Source: Rosellinia necatrix
Lineage: Eukaryota > Ascomycota > Sordariomycetes > Xylariales > Xylariaceae
Reading direction: 5' to 3'
DNA length: 64,000 nucleotides
NCBI GenBank assembly: GCA_021209875.1
Contig: JAGYVD010000004.1
Location: forward strand, 3,286,001 to 3,350,000
The position numbers and the translations under genes are program-made. Below are positions 11,483 through 23,340 of the stretch, in pieces (the first letter of the stretch is position 1; each line of letters opens with the position of its first letter). The notes under the pieces were generated by a model. It did not search any database. It saw only the letters and a list, made by a program, of their open reading frames with translations, and was not told the DNA's origin.

Positions 11483-12289
11483 TCACAACTCCTTAGCCGG
11501 CAACACGAACCGGACCTTCTTCCTAGGCTTTGCAGCCGGTATATCTATAGGTTGGGTCTTCTTCTCTAGGCCATCGTCGAGATCCTCGATGCTCAGCCCC
11601 ATCTCGCTTCTAGTTTCCTTCTCGGGCTCTTCGTCGATGGACCAGACATCCGGACTAGGCTCGCGCCAGGAGTGGCGTCGCTGCAATGTGCGGGCGGTAG
11701 GCCGGCCCCGAATAATGCGTCGAGGCGGCGGGGAGAAAGGTTTAGCTAGACGGCTTCTAGGCGATCCAACATGAAATGAGGATGGTGATAGTAGATTATC
11801 GGTGCCTTGGGAATGGGTATGGCTTGGAGAGCCATGTCGAGGGTGGTCAAGGCAGTCATCGAGCCCGAAGGGAAGCGACTGTTGAGGGGCGAAACGTATG
11901 TAATCCTCTTCCTCCTCATCGTCATCGTCATCCTCCAGAATGGCGCAATCCCCCTCTTTGCTCTTGGCCTTGTACCGTCGCAGGCCATCCAGGGTTGAAG
12001 GGCTCACGCTTCGGACGATTTGACGTGGGCCGTTCGAGTCTTCAATGCCCGCATCGAAATCAAACTCGAACTCAAGGTCGTCATCTCCAGGAGTCGCGGG
12101 TGTTAAAAAATATTTCAGAGGATTCTCGGGCCTCGGGGGGATGTCCAAATCCTCATCATCTGTAGAAAGACCGTCCTTGTCCTCATCAAGTGCTGGTGGA
12201 AATCGGCTCGGACTCGAAGGCCACAGCCCGCTAGGTGGCCATGACCGCCTGTGCACCGCATTAAGTGCATCTGATGGTAAGAGAGGCAT
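11483..12289 (-). CDS. Acidic, disordered hypothetical protein, 268 aa
   Basis: A single open frame starting MPLLPSDALNAVHRRSW. The protein is rich in Asp, Glu, Ser and Pro with several acidic blocks (STDDEDLDIPPRPENPLKYF, DDLEFEFDFDAG, LEDDDDDEEEEDYIRF), RSVSPSTLDGLRRYK, and a basic C-terminus ending AKPRKKVRFVLPAKEL. The KPRKKVRFVLP ending and the PENPLKYFLTPATPG segment look conserved rather than random. It may be a nuclear or regulatory protein, but I recognise no domain and assign no function. The opposite-strand frames are shadows of its acidic repeats. No intron is needed. Confidence 0.72.
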   Translation of the reverse strand: MPLLPSDALNAVHRRSWPPSGLWPSSPSRFPPALDEDKDGLSTDDEDLDIPPRPENPLKYFLTPATPGDDDLEFEFDFDAGIEDSNGPRQIVRSVSPSTLDGLRRYKAKSKEGDCAILEDDDDDEEEEDYIRFAPQQSLPFGLDDCLDHPRHGSPSHTHSQGTDNLLSPSSFHVGSPRSRLAKPFSPPPRRIIRGRPTARTLQRRHSWREPSPDVWSIDEEPEKETRSEMGLSIEDLDDGLEKKTQPIDIPAAKPRKKVRFVLPAKEL

Positions 12290-14362
12290 ACTGGCTGATT
12301 ATATAGTGGAGTTTGATAGAATAAGAACCCTTGATAGCGAAAGGTAGGCTCCTAGATATCCATTTCAAGCCAGGACAGCTTGAATATTTCACGAGTTAGA
12401 AGAGGAGTGACTCTTCCTATACGTTAAACCCTTCCCGAAGGCGCCGGCCCCAAGCCGGCTCAAGGGAGACTTAGAGTGAGGACAATAGAAAGAAAGGCGT
12501 CGGAAGATCAGGTTAGAAGGGACAGGCTAAAGTAGCGTAAGAAGAGATGAAGAACGGCGATGGGTACATACATATATATACATATACACACACACACATG
12601 TATTTTATCATAGGCAGAAGGAATAGGTCGGAGGAAAGTGGCTGGTGCCCGGTTAGTCACCTGTTGGTTCAAGTAGTCGCCTTGTGGGTAACCCGGCAAA
12701 AGGGCATGGTGGTGGTCATCTCGGTCACTCAGCTGGCAGGAAAGATAGGCGTCTGTGAAAACCCCACAGACGCGATGGGCGCCGCGCCATGAGGGGCGGC
12801 CGATTGCTTATTGCCGTGGATCAATCACCGGGCGCAGGGGACGAAGACTCATAACCTGGGCCGAGCACAAAACTGAGGGAGGGCGATAGATTCCCAAAGC
12901 GGAAGCGCACATAAGAAGATGGTGTGCGGCCTAGAATGGAAAACCGGGCGAGGATACGAACTCATCCAACTTATCTCCCTCTCGCCCTGAGACAAGCCAT
13001 ACTCCCCCCACTCTTGCTGCTTTTGTCAGTCGGGTCGGTCTTGTCAGGTAGGCATCTGACATGGTTGCACACCCTCTTCCATTACGGCATCCTGTAAACC
13101 CGACGTAATGTGCATCTGTATGCGACGCTGATGAGGCTCGTGAGCTTTCGTATCATTCGCTGCTGTCTTGGTGAGTTAATCGTACTGCACGGCCAGGGAT
13201 CGGGATTGCACATCACTGCAGCTCGTCCGCTTTGTACCTTGCATGAGTTGGGTGCTCGAGGACGCGGAGCTATTTGCGCAATGCTGTGGCGTAGTATGCA
13301 CAACTGGATGCATTTCCAATCAAAAGCCCGGCTGTCGCGGCTATATGACGAGGGCGTGTCTGGGTCGGTCGTAACAGACAACTGTGTCCAGTTAAGTCGG
13401 GTTGTCGTATGTGCAGCACACATGTACTTGTTGGACCGAAGGTACAGTACCTATCTACCTACCTACCTACCTAAGTGTGTAAGTGGGTAGGTGAGGGCAT
13501 TTGTAAAATAGCTGACGAACTATACTGAGGCTAGATACTTATTATTGGAGCTAGAGCGCAGGATGACCTCCTCAGGTACCTAGCCCGGTATGTCAATAAG
13601 AAACTGTACAGGTTATGACGCTGATATAATCGATATTTCTGACGGTAAGCAGTCAAATGGGTATATTCGGGCTGGTGGGGGGTGGTATAGATCGAGGAGG
13701 GTATGGCTGCGATGCTGCCCCGCTCGTTCGCTCGCCAAGCGAGCACCAACTCCGACTAGCTATCACGCATCATTCCGGAATTTCCCATGGTACTCTCACC
13801 ACCTTGGGGGTGACTGGGGAAGCAGTGGCATGATGTAACGGTGGGAATGCCCTGTTTGTCCGGGAACGAGCACTTGATTTGGGCGTTCCGGCCTGCATCA
13901 GGTGGACGGGGTCTATCGAGACCTGTTAGACCGATTGCGACACAAGAAGGTGGATGGGGGCTCGACGGTGAACCATCAATCACAGTTATGACCGATGCCC
14001 TTCACCGGGACAACTCGGCTGTTTGAATAGACCCGTTGGCCCCGTTAGCCCCGTTGACTCGACCTGGTACCTTGATGCCTTCGTCTTTACGACTCCGTAT
14101 CGACTTCCTGTTTTCAGGCTCCCATTCGATATAGATATAGTATGTATGGCGTATGGTTATTACGAGCTCTCGGTTAGTTAATTACAGGTAGTTATGTATT
14201 GTCGCGCATAGGTCAAGTTATCTAAGATACCTTACCCGGCGCGTTTGATTTGGACTACATAGGTAGGGGTCGTTAGCGACACCATACATCCAACCATTGT
14301 GAAGGCCAAGTGTCGACTTAACGAGGGGCAGATCCACACAGGAAGTTGCTATCTTCCTCATG
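12290..14362. other. 2.1-kb gene-free interval
   Basis: It contains the upstream region of the acidic protein gene, a TA/CA microsatellite at about 12568-12600, an ACCT run at 13452-13473, and the upstream region of the tRNA-Ala gene. No gene is supported. Confidence 0.5.
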
Positions 14363-14470
14363 GGGCTTGTGGTTTAGTGGTATAATACTCCCTTAGCATC
14401 TAATGGCTCCTCTCCCGAGAAGGGCCCAGGAAATTGGGAGTGGTCCGGGGTTCGATTCCCCGCGAGTCCA
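14363..14470 (+). tRNA. tRNA-Ala (AGC) with intron
   Basis: The acceptor strand GGGCTTG (14363-14369) pairs with CGAGTCC (14463-14469), with discriminator A at 14470, and the third pair is G:U, the alanine identity element. The anticodon stem CTCCC/GGGAG encloses TTAGCA, so the anticodon is AGC. A 36-nt intron (14399-14434) sits at the canonical position after base 37. The T arm is CGGGG-TTCGATT-CCCCG. The first downstream T4 run is at 14504-14507, beyond a second T-arm fragment. Confidence 0.9.
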
Positions 14471-14500
14471 TCGTCGGTGGTTCAATTCCACCTGTACCCT
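14471..14500 (+). pseudogene. tRNA 3'-half fragment between two tRNA genes
   Basis: Immediately after tRNA-Ala lies a perfect 5-bp T arm (GGTGG-TTCAATT-CCACC) followed by TGTACCC, which looks like the 3' acceptor strand of another tRNA. No matching 5' half (GGGTACA) is nearby. Because the first T4 run comes after it, it would be part of the tRNA-Ala primary transcript trailer. It is either a decayed tRNA gene or a recombination remnant. Confidence 0.6.
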
Positions 14501-14503
14501 TGA

Positions 14504-14507
14504 TTTT
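14504..14507 (+). terminator. Pol III TTTT terminator
   Basis: This is the first T4 run after tRNA-Ala. It ends one base before the first base of tRNA-Glu, so the two tRNA units abut. Confidence 0.6.
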
Positions 14508-14508
14508 C

Positions 14509-14618
14509 TCCGAATTGGTGTAGTGGCTAACATTTGACGCTCTCATCGCTCCGTGTCCTCTGAGATCCAGATGTCGAGAAGTGCCGTCAAGCCCGGGGTT
14601 CGATTCCCCGATTCGGAG
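14509..14618 (+). tRNA. tRNA-Glu (CTC) with intron
   Basis: The acceptor TCCGAAT (14509-14515) pairs perfectly with ATTCGGA (14611-14617), with discriminator G at 14618. The D arm is GTGT/ACAT, the anticodon stem TGACG/CGTCA encloses CTCTCA, so the anticodon is CTC. A 38-nt intron (14546-14583) follows base 37. The T arm has a CGGGG/CCCCG stem with loop TTCGATT. A T4 terminator is at 14631-14634. Confidence 0.9.
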
Positions 14619-17600
14619 TTGCCCTTTATCTTTTGGCGACTTTACTTTTTGGTGTGCCCGTCGCGGGCCCTTGGCTGTGGCATGGAAGCATCTTCCCCCG
14701 CCATCCCCTCTCTCCCTCTCTCTTCCTTGTCTGCACCTCCGCCCTATTACCTGCTTTTCCCTGGTCTTTGAACGCATGCGTAAGTAAGTGAGAGGGGGCG
14801 CGGTCGGATAGACAAGACAGGCCGGCTTGTTCCATCTGTCATGCAGCGGCCCGTACCTTGGCACGCGACAAGCAGGTTGGAAATACGTGCTTTTCTTGCA
14901 TGTTTACGAAATGGATGCCTCTTGAAGGGGAAGTTACTCTGCCAATCTCTACAGATGCAGCGGCCGTTGGCTGTCGGCCGTGTCATATTGATTGACCACT
15001 TGGTGAGGGAGCCTAGACATCCCCATTGTACCTACTGTATGTCTGTCGCCAACGTGCTGATCCCTCTCGCCAGTTTTAAGGTTAAAAACCTAGTCTAGTG
15101 GCGGGTCGTCGTCTATCGACTTCGTACTTGCAGTCCCACGCATAGCTGGGTATGGGCTGGAGTCTGGTCCAACCCATGTCAGCCTGGACTCTGGTCGCAC
15201 CAATCCGAAGAAACGACGGCAAATGCGGGCGAGGGGAGATGCAAATCCACAATCCACACCTCCCAGGCTACTCTCGACACACTCCGCCGCCTACACCATC
15301 TCACCCAGCATCACGTGAAGACCAGAACCACGTGAGGCAGCAGCAGGCTAGCCATGGCCAATCAGCATTTGAGGCGGCCGAAACGAGCTGCAGTCAAGGA
15401 GGCAGGCACGCTCTTGTGTCTGGCTACTGCTAACATAGGCACCGACTCTTAATCGACCTACCTAATGGGTCTACCTACCTAATGAGACGGGACAGTGGGC
15501 TTGGCCCTGCACCTCGCAGGTCCCTCCCCGCCGAACTTACTTCCCTTAGATATTCGTTGATTCCCCTCTCGTTTCGGCTTGGTGGTCGCGATCGTCGATC
15601 TCCCTCCGATCAAGTGCTCCGGCGCGGTCATACTGCCGTGCGTTTTTTTGGGGCAACATCTCTCCGATGCAACGCCTGACTCCCCTCTGCCTCAGGCCCT
15701 GCCCCCCCTCCTCCGAGCCACATAGCTGTTTTGTTATTTTGTGTAATTAGACATGCTATGACGTCAACAAACCAGACCTGGACGATGCCTGGGACCTACA
15801 ATGACCTTTGCCGCCGGTTACACGACGCTTTGCACATGGCCGCATCGTCGGTCTCGATACCCACTCGGCTGGGACCTGGCCGGGACCTGTCTAGGCCGGC
15901 ATATGAGGCAACTAATAAACGCCCGTCAGCCGTCCACTAGATCCACGATGGGCAAGCCATCAACGGACACAATCAGTTGATCCACGGTTCGCCTCGCGCC
16001 ACAAACAACGTTGAGGCATGTCGAAAACATTACGAGAGACGAATTCCTGACCCATCCCATATGATCGTAGCAATATAACTAGTGTATAATGACTACGGCT
16101 CCCACTGTCCGATATCCGTTGGGAGATGATGGACAGCGTCGCCTCATCAGCAATGGAGACCGCTCCGCTATTCCAGCATTCGGTCTCAATCGCGGGCGGC
16201 TCTCGTGCCCAGCTCTGTTTCGGATTTCCATCCAATCCAACCATACGTGCTGAACAGGGCCGATAGGTCTTCCGAAGCTCAACGGCATGCCGGTGCCTCA
16301 AGTGTCCCCCATTCCATTGCCGATGGTTTGGTGTGCATGCTACCTCCTATCTCCCCGGGGCGGGACCGAGAGGCGAACGGTAAAGACCTGGCTTTCCCCT
16401 AGCCTGACCACCGTGAAGAGGCACTGGTTAGGGTCATGTTCATCATACCACCCTGCCTGGGTCTTTTGCACTATCCGGAAGAATTTTGATTCGACGTATC
16501 ACTTTGTCATAGGCTCGGTTTTCCCGGTAGGCTCTGGGTCAATGGATGGCCAGGTCCGTTCAATTCTGCACCGGCATCCCAAGGCTGGCGCTCTCCGGCC
16601 GGTATGTGAGGCCATTATGCTGGGACGGTGACGGCCAGGTGGTCGGAATGGAATATTTGTTAATACTCTCCTCGCAGACTACATCTCGTGTTGAACACTT
16701 GCGTCTGTGACTGACCATACCCCTCCCATATTGTATGTGAAGTACACCCGATCCCTGCCACATGGGGACCTCCAATTCGTGGAAAGGTGCTATCCAGAAG
16801 TTCGAGGCCGGCTTGAGCGTTGTACCGCATGTCCAACCGGGGCCGCGAGGCAGTCATCGGAACATCCATTCACGAAGGTAGTGCTCACTCGGGACGTACC
16901 GTTCACGTTCAGGACTTGGACTGGGTAGGAAGGAAAGATGTATGCAAGGAAGGGCTTTAGCGGGCGACTCATTGCCAAAACGATGGCAAGAGCGGCAGGA
17001 ACACTTGCATATCTCGACCGTTTGTGGGCATTCCTAGTAGGGCGGGTTCCGTCGGCCGACCTAGCTCCAAGGATGGAGGTGGAAGCGAGAAACACCTGGC
17101 AGTCGTCTCGCCCTGTCATAGCCTGAGGCGATGTTTTGACAACACGACCATCTGCCACGACTGATACGTGCGAGCTTCCCACTGAAGCAAAGGGGCCCAT
17201 ATTTCTTCAAGCGAAGAAAGAAGAACCACGTCACTTCACAAATTAACGCTGTGAGATATTGTCGCCAGTTTGAGAGATGGGCTTTGCCAAAAAGGCCCTT
17301 AGCACAATACCATCGTGGCGTGGTTCGGTATCGATATCCTGAAGGTTGGGACGCACTGACGCGGCCAGGCCATCCGTTTAATCGAAAGAGCGGTGAGGCT
17401 CTTTGCAGAGGGAGTCGACGATCAAGGTCAAGCCATCTTTCCCTGCCTGCGCGGCATAGTCGGTGCTAAGGCATTGTCCAGTGCTGGTAATGCTAAGAAG
17501 CCCCACTGCTTGAGGTTGACCGTTTTTTACGCTTGACCAATTTATTCTTATTATTGGCATGGCTGAGACACAGGTATGTCACGGTGGCCAATGACCTGTG

Positions 17601-20600
17601 GTGGACTGCCATCAGGGCACCATGGGTGGGCTGTTATGCTCTTACCCTTTGCTTTCTCGCGAAGACGCGACTACTGATGCATTTTTAGAGATGAAACTTG
17701 ATAATGACTAGCCTTGGGTCAAGGTAAAGCAGCCTCCCGACCCGACTTTTCAAGTGGGGTGCATCTATGACGAAGAGGCGCCTCTAGGCAATGATGGGCC
17801 TCGTCTGGGTATGTACAGTCCACCTGTAGTTACCTAGGCAATCTACACGCCAGAGTGCGTACAATTAGTCCTCGGCTTAGATATGGTTAACGCAGTCTCT
17901 AACACGAAGTGTACGTAAGACTTGAATGACCATATCTGGCATATCCAGCGATTAAAGAGGGGGTTTGGTGTCTCTGTAACTTGTTTGTTTGTTTATTAGT
18001 ACCAGCGGTCACATCGACTCATGTAAGATGGCCTGCATGACTAATGCATGTAGTCGAATTAGCGACAACAGCTCTCTGGGTAAGTAAGTCAAGCCAATCG
18101 CTTGTCCAGAGCAGCCGATCATCAAACATTTTGCCAATGGCTCAATTCGAAACTAGAATTGATGGCCCATAGCTTGTCGTGTTCATTCAACCTACGTATC
18201 TAGTGTTTTGTCACCAGGCTCTGGCGACAACCAGGGAGCGGCCATCCTCGGATTTGGACATAGTAACGCACTGGAATGAAATGCAGGCTTGGGGCTTGCG
18301 GATCCCTACCTAGGTATTGAGCGAGGACAGCGAAATCTTTACTGACCAGGTATATCTCCACGGGTGCAGGATCCGAAGCGCCTGCCAATGCCCAGAGAGT
18401 TCGGGGTGATATTGCCGGCGGACAAGACCCAAAAGTCTCACTGAGAAAAATCGGAAGAGGCCGTCCGGTGGGGTTCCATACGTCGCATCCCTTCCCGGAG
18501 CTCCATTGGACACCACGGGCCTCTCTCCGACCAGGCTTGCCGGGGGCAAGAGGTCGCTACACGCCCATTGCATCCCCGATCCAGTGCTTCGCGGGCGAGG
18601 TCTCCATCCTCTCGCTCTGGACCGAAATGCACCTTTGCATTATGCGGTTTCTCCAAAATAAGCCCGCGCAGGTTGGAAAAGGGCGGTCGATCTTCGATCC
18701 ATGGCCTAATAACCGGACGAGCAGTAAACATGTTGCCGGATGGGTCTGGCCCGCTGGTTGGTCGTCCGGCGCCCGGAGATGGATGCATCACAGAGACTCT
18801 GGACGGTATGGGCTGCTGTCACGCTACTTCCACCCCCCTCGTATTTCCTGGGCACGAAAAGGCGGGAGAGGCAAGAGCGTTGGTGTTGTTCCTGAGGATC
18901 TGGGGTAACCTTCATCGTGGTTCATCTCAACGGGGGCGTTGCGAGTTATGTCGAAGTTTGGACCCCCCGTGACCCAACATGCATGGAGGTCTCGCGGCAG
19001 CACCTGACGGGCCAGAAGGGGAAAAAAAAAAAAAAAAAACGTTGCTGCTTCGTGGTCGGCGGCGGTCTTGTCGGGGAACGAAGGACGGACTGCCGGGGGA
19101 GCATAGCAATGAGCAGTCATCTTGTTTAATATGAGTCGACTTGGAAGCGGCAGAAACACGTTTTTCTTTTTATTTTATTTTTTTTCTCCTCTTAGCAGGA
19201 GGGGTATGATGATGTGGACGCCGAAAAAAAGAAAGGGTCCACAACGGGAACAAATCTTGGCTCAGCCCAGTTCTTTGAACGTCTCGATTCAGAGGGCGGT
19301 TGGTCTTATTTTCAGCCCGAAAGATCTTTGGGCGTGCTTGGCTGAGCTAATTACACTTATGCTTACTTGCTTTTCCGAATCGGTATTCAGGAACTTGGTC
19401 TATAACCGACCTATTAAGCCGTGGGGGTTTTGTGGAAGGGTACGTTAGGTACCTTGGCGTAGTATAGAGGGCACCTAAGCAGGTAGACTACAGTAGTTAT
19501 TGTATTGCAATAGGTACAGCAGGCACTAAAGGCCCCGACGTGGTTGTAATAGCTACTGTAGGTACCTACTTAATGCACTGCCTACCTGCCTACCTGCCTA
19601 TTGGTGCTTAACGCACACCTGGGTGCCTAATGTATCGCTAACCTGGAAGTTGCACGTAGTATACCCGCTCAGTTCTTAGTTCCTAATTCGGTAGGTACTT
19701 ATTTAGGTTGTGAGGATTCCTCGACGACTATTGGCACCTCAAAAAAACGGATGTTGAATCACCTTACCTGAGCAAATGTATAGAAGCAGCCATATACATC
19801 GTGCAGTGGTGTTCGAATTGAAAGTTCTGCAGGTCAACTGAAGCGACTGAAGTCCTGTGACTCACCGCAAGTAGCACGCGTCTTCCCTGTGCAACCCCGC
19901 CCATATTCCGATACGGGATAGGATAGGTACGCAGCCAAACCTGTCCACACAGCGTTGTATTGAGGTTTCAAACGTGCCAACCAAAAATAGGTAGCGTCTT
20001 CTCGGAGCTGTCCCATCATCGACGAGGGCGACGCTGCCGGACCCCCCAAAAACACACGAGGAAGGGAGCCCATGGCACGCCGGGTAGGCATCTATTCACC
20101 ATTCGCTTACAGCCAAGAGACGGGAGGTAAATATACCTCGTCGCGTTCCCCGTCCAGGAGCGTCCTACGCCATCTCCTCCTCCCCTTCCTCCTCCTCCTA
20201 TGGGCTATGGGCTATGGACTATGGGGGCTGGGATGGGGGTTCTGTATTTGAACAAGTGTTCAGTGGTGGCGGCCAAGGGTTGCGCAGACCGCTCTCCCGC
20301 CGCCGCCATGCCACGTCCTCCCTACAGGTGCAGACAGCACCACCAGCGACGCGAGGGAGTTGCCGTACTCGATGTGGTATCGCTGCACCAGAGCCGCGCG
20401 TGACCTCATTCGTGAAAGCGCATGATGACTCCGTCGTCGAGGCCCGTAGGTGGATATCGTGGAGTCTGGCATTCTGGCTCTGGGTTGGCCCCCATCGAGC
20501 GGCCATGGTCAAGCATGGTCGCGCACTTGGCTAATGCACGCTCCCTTTTTTGCTGAGTCCCGCCGACGGCAGGCCAATGGCAGCGCGGCGGGACTTGGGC

Positions 20601-20778
20601 AGCTGTCTCGAACTGGATGCGGCATGCGAATTGGTTACGTTGGCTTCCGCACGCCCACAGGCAAGTCATAGGCCACCAGAGTCTCTCGATAGAGCCATAA
20701 TAAGCTGGCCATGGCGCTGCCACATGCGCTGTCGAAGACCACCGATCTGCTATTCCAACCCTTCCTCAGCCTCCTTGC

Positions 20779-20833
20779 GTCGTCGTCGTTGTTGTTGTTG
20801 TTGTTGTTGTTGTTGTTGCTGTTGTTGTCGTCG
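20779..20833. repeat. GTC/GTT trinucleotide microsatellite
   Basis: About 18 uninterrupted trinucleotide units: GTC at both ends and GTT in the middle with one GCT. It is not inside a supported gene. Confidence 0.85.
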
Positions 20834-22039
20834 CTCCCCTTAAGAAACACCTGTGCAGCCACACAGGCCTCAATTGTAGAACCGCAAATCCGTAACAAAA
20901 ACAATCTGTCTCTCCCCCTTCCGGGTTGATCCTACTATGCTAGTTAGTGTTAGAATGCCAGCTGCAGGTCTTTCTTATTCCGAATAGCAGGAGTGTTGAT
21001 ACCCAAGGCCCGACTTGGGCATTAAACCCGCCACAGACAGATTCACCCGCAAAGCCGTGTCCTCTCTATCCCGATACCCATAGACATCAAGAGGGGGTCC
21101 CTTCTTCCGACCTTGTTAGTCCCCGGAAAGACAGTTTTCACCTTTCGAAATCGTTAGAATCTCCCCTTACCAAATATAGTTACCCTCACCCAAGCCACAT
21201 TGCATACACTGCATCCATCAACTGTCCCCCTGAGCGAACTCACCCGTTCGACTCACAGTACACAGTACACCAGAGAAAGAGCGCTCGCCCACGACCGCAT
21301 CCATACTTCTTCTTTCCACATCTGCCTCTGACCTGTCACCCAGGCATTCATTCCACTCAGCCTGATATTTGCCACCAGAGGCGTCTGTCTCACGACAACG
21401 AGCAACTGCGAACGCAGACTCACACTCACACGGGGCCTACGTAGATCAACACGGCTCGACAATCGCTAATCACCACGCCGGCGATCCCTCACCCGGTGAA
21501 GCGTATCTGCGGCAATTACTGGCATGACAGGACGAACGTGCAACAGGGAAGACCTTGCTGCTGTGGGTTCTAGACGGTGATCGGATCGGTCAAAACCCAA
21601 CAGTTACGGAACAAGGCGATCAGTTTCAGGGTCCCGCACGGCCGACCCAAGGACGGTACCTAGTGAACACTCGTCTTGGGAGTGCCATCTTGATACTCGA
21701 CCCGCGTTGGGCCATCTCCATCCCTGACCAACGGGAGCGCCAGGAAAGCGTGGGCGGACGAGCGCGCCAAGCCAGGTGCGCCAACTGAGCGAGGTCTGGG
21801 TCTGGGCGACCGTGTTGTGCTGGTGCGTGCTGCAAGCACTTGCAATCCACGCCTGTAAGCCGCCCGCATACCGGCGAACCGGACAAGAGTAGAAAAAAAA
21901 TTTCATCTGGGGCTGACGTTGATTTTTCTCTCTCTTCTCTTTCCCAGTCCGACGGAAAGTAGCTTCATAATCTAACGTCGCCCTTCAGCGACACATCGAC
22001 CTGCGGCGCCTATTCTAGGCTGCATTGCAGCGCAGAATT

Positions 22040-22165
22040 GCTGTATAGCATACCTGCCTATCTACCTCTAGGTACCTGTAAGGTTACCTCTCTTAGAGCA
22101 CGTACGTACCTGTCTATACGGCATACCTAGGTATACCTATACCTATACCTATACCTACCTTATAC
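22040..22165. repeat. ACCTAT/ACCT tract
   Basis: A run of ACCT-containing units including four consecutive TACCTA-type hexamers around 22130-22160. It belongs to the dispersed AGGT/ACCT family seen throughout the window. Confidence 0.7.
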
Positions 22166-22169
22166 CTAC

Positions 22170-23060
22170 AAGTATACCTTACTGGGCGAGCCCCCCTCCC
22201 TCTCTCTCTCTCACACACACTCATACACACAAACACCCCCCTGCGAACTACCTCCCAATATCGATAAACCTGCAGTACCACCCCCCCTCTCCCACCCCCG
22301 ACGACTGCCCGCCTGCCCACCTGCCCACCCTCAGGAACCCCCCCTCTCAGGCACACTCCCTCCCACAGGCATATCCCCTCTCATAGGCACATTCCCTTCC
22401 GCTCTAAGGTCTACACCCAGTCAGGTCAGTCCCGGGTTCCCTTACTACTTCTCTACACTACCTACTACCACCACCACCAACCCGACCTTCTCCGTTCCCC
22501 TCCTCTCTCCCGTTGCTAGAGGACAACGGCCCCCCCTGCCTGCACTCACAATCCTACATGGACCGTCGTGCAACCTGTCTGTGCATCCATAGATGATACT
22601 GGCAACAGTTCATCGACACTTCTCTTTCACAACACAACAAGACACCGCCACCCAGCAACCGGCTTCTCAGCCAACCAAAGCCTTTTCTCGCCCACGGTGG
22701 TATCAAACCACGACGGCATTACCAATCTCTCTCAAAACCCTTCCCCCCCCTCTCTCCCTCACAGCCAACCATCGTCGTCCAACTGTCTGTGCCCTTGCCA
22801 AGGACGGTTGCGACAGTGTTCCTACGGTGACCTTGGCTGTGTCATCCTACCTCTGCCCGTCTACCTATATCCGTCTCTTGGGGGCAGCCCTCTCTGGATA
22901 CCTCCCCCTCTTAACTCTTCACCTATTGCGACAAACCCGAATGCTACCAAGCCTCCAAGTGTTGGAATACCTTTACGCATAATACTTTTTCTATCCTACC
23001 CCCTCCTCTTCGCAGTCCTCTCCAATCGGGCTACTTAAGGTCCCTGCTACCCCGGGACAA
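22170..23060 (+). promoter_or_regulatory. Pyrimidine-rich region upstream of the 23341 gene
   Basis: The plus strand is strongly C/T-biased, with long C runs and a CT/CA microsatellite at 22198-22238. Such tracts are typical of promoters and 5' UTRs of well-transcribed fungal genes, so this is inferred to be the promoter/leader of the gene at 23341. Confidence 0.4.
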
Positions 23061-23340
23061 TTCTTACATTCATCCGCATCAACCAACCCACCTACTTAGG
23101 ACGAACTCGAATACTAAACAGGCTGCAGAGTCAAAGTCAATCGCGAGATCATACCCAAACCCCTAGAACTATTGACGAATTCGTTCGTCCCGGCCAAGTG
23201 ATACTGCCACAAGCCCGCCGAATTCTACGACATTCGCAAGATCTCGGAGCCCGTCATTGAAGACGAGGTCAAACCTTCGGCGCGTTCTGTATTCGACCTG
23301 TGTTGTTGTCTACAAGCCAGCTTCTTAGAGTACCCCCGCC

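Larger units (their letters stand above)
14619..23340. other. 8.7-kb gene-poor interval
   Basis: No protein gene could be supported. Frames of 60-165 codons overlap on both strands and show no family resemblance or plausible splice chain. Contents: ACCT/AGGT tracts (15448-15481, 19440-19700, 22040-22165), an A18 run at 19022-19039, an 8-bp GGGCTATG-type repeat at 20200-20224, a GTC/GTT microsatellite, and a pyrimidine-rich stretch before the gene at 23341. Confidence 0.45.

Noticed and set aside
18200..18972. Cluster of overlapping 60-146-codon frames on both strands
   Set aside because: The frames overlap each other, none has family resemblance, and no splice chain joins them.
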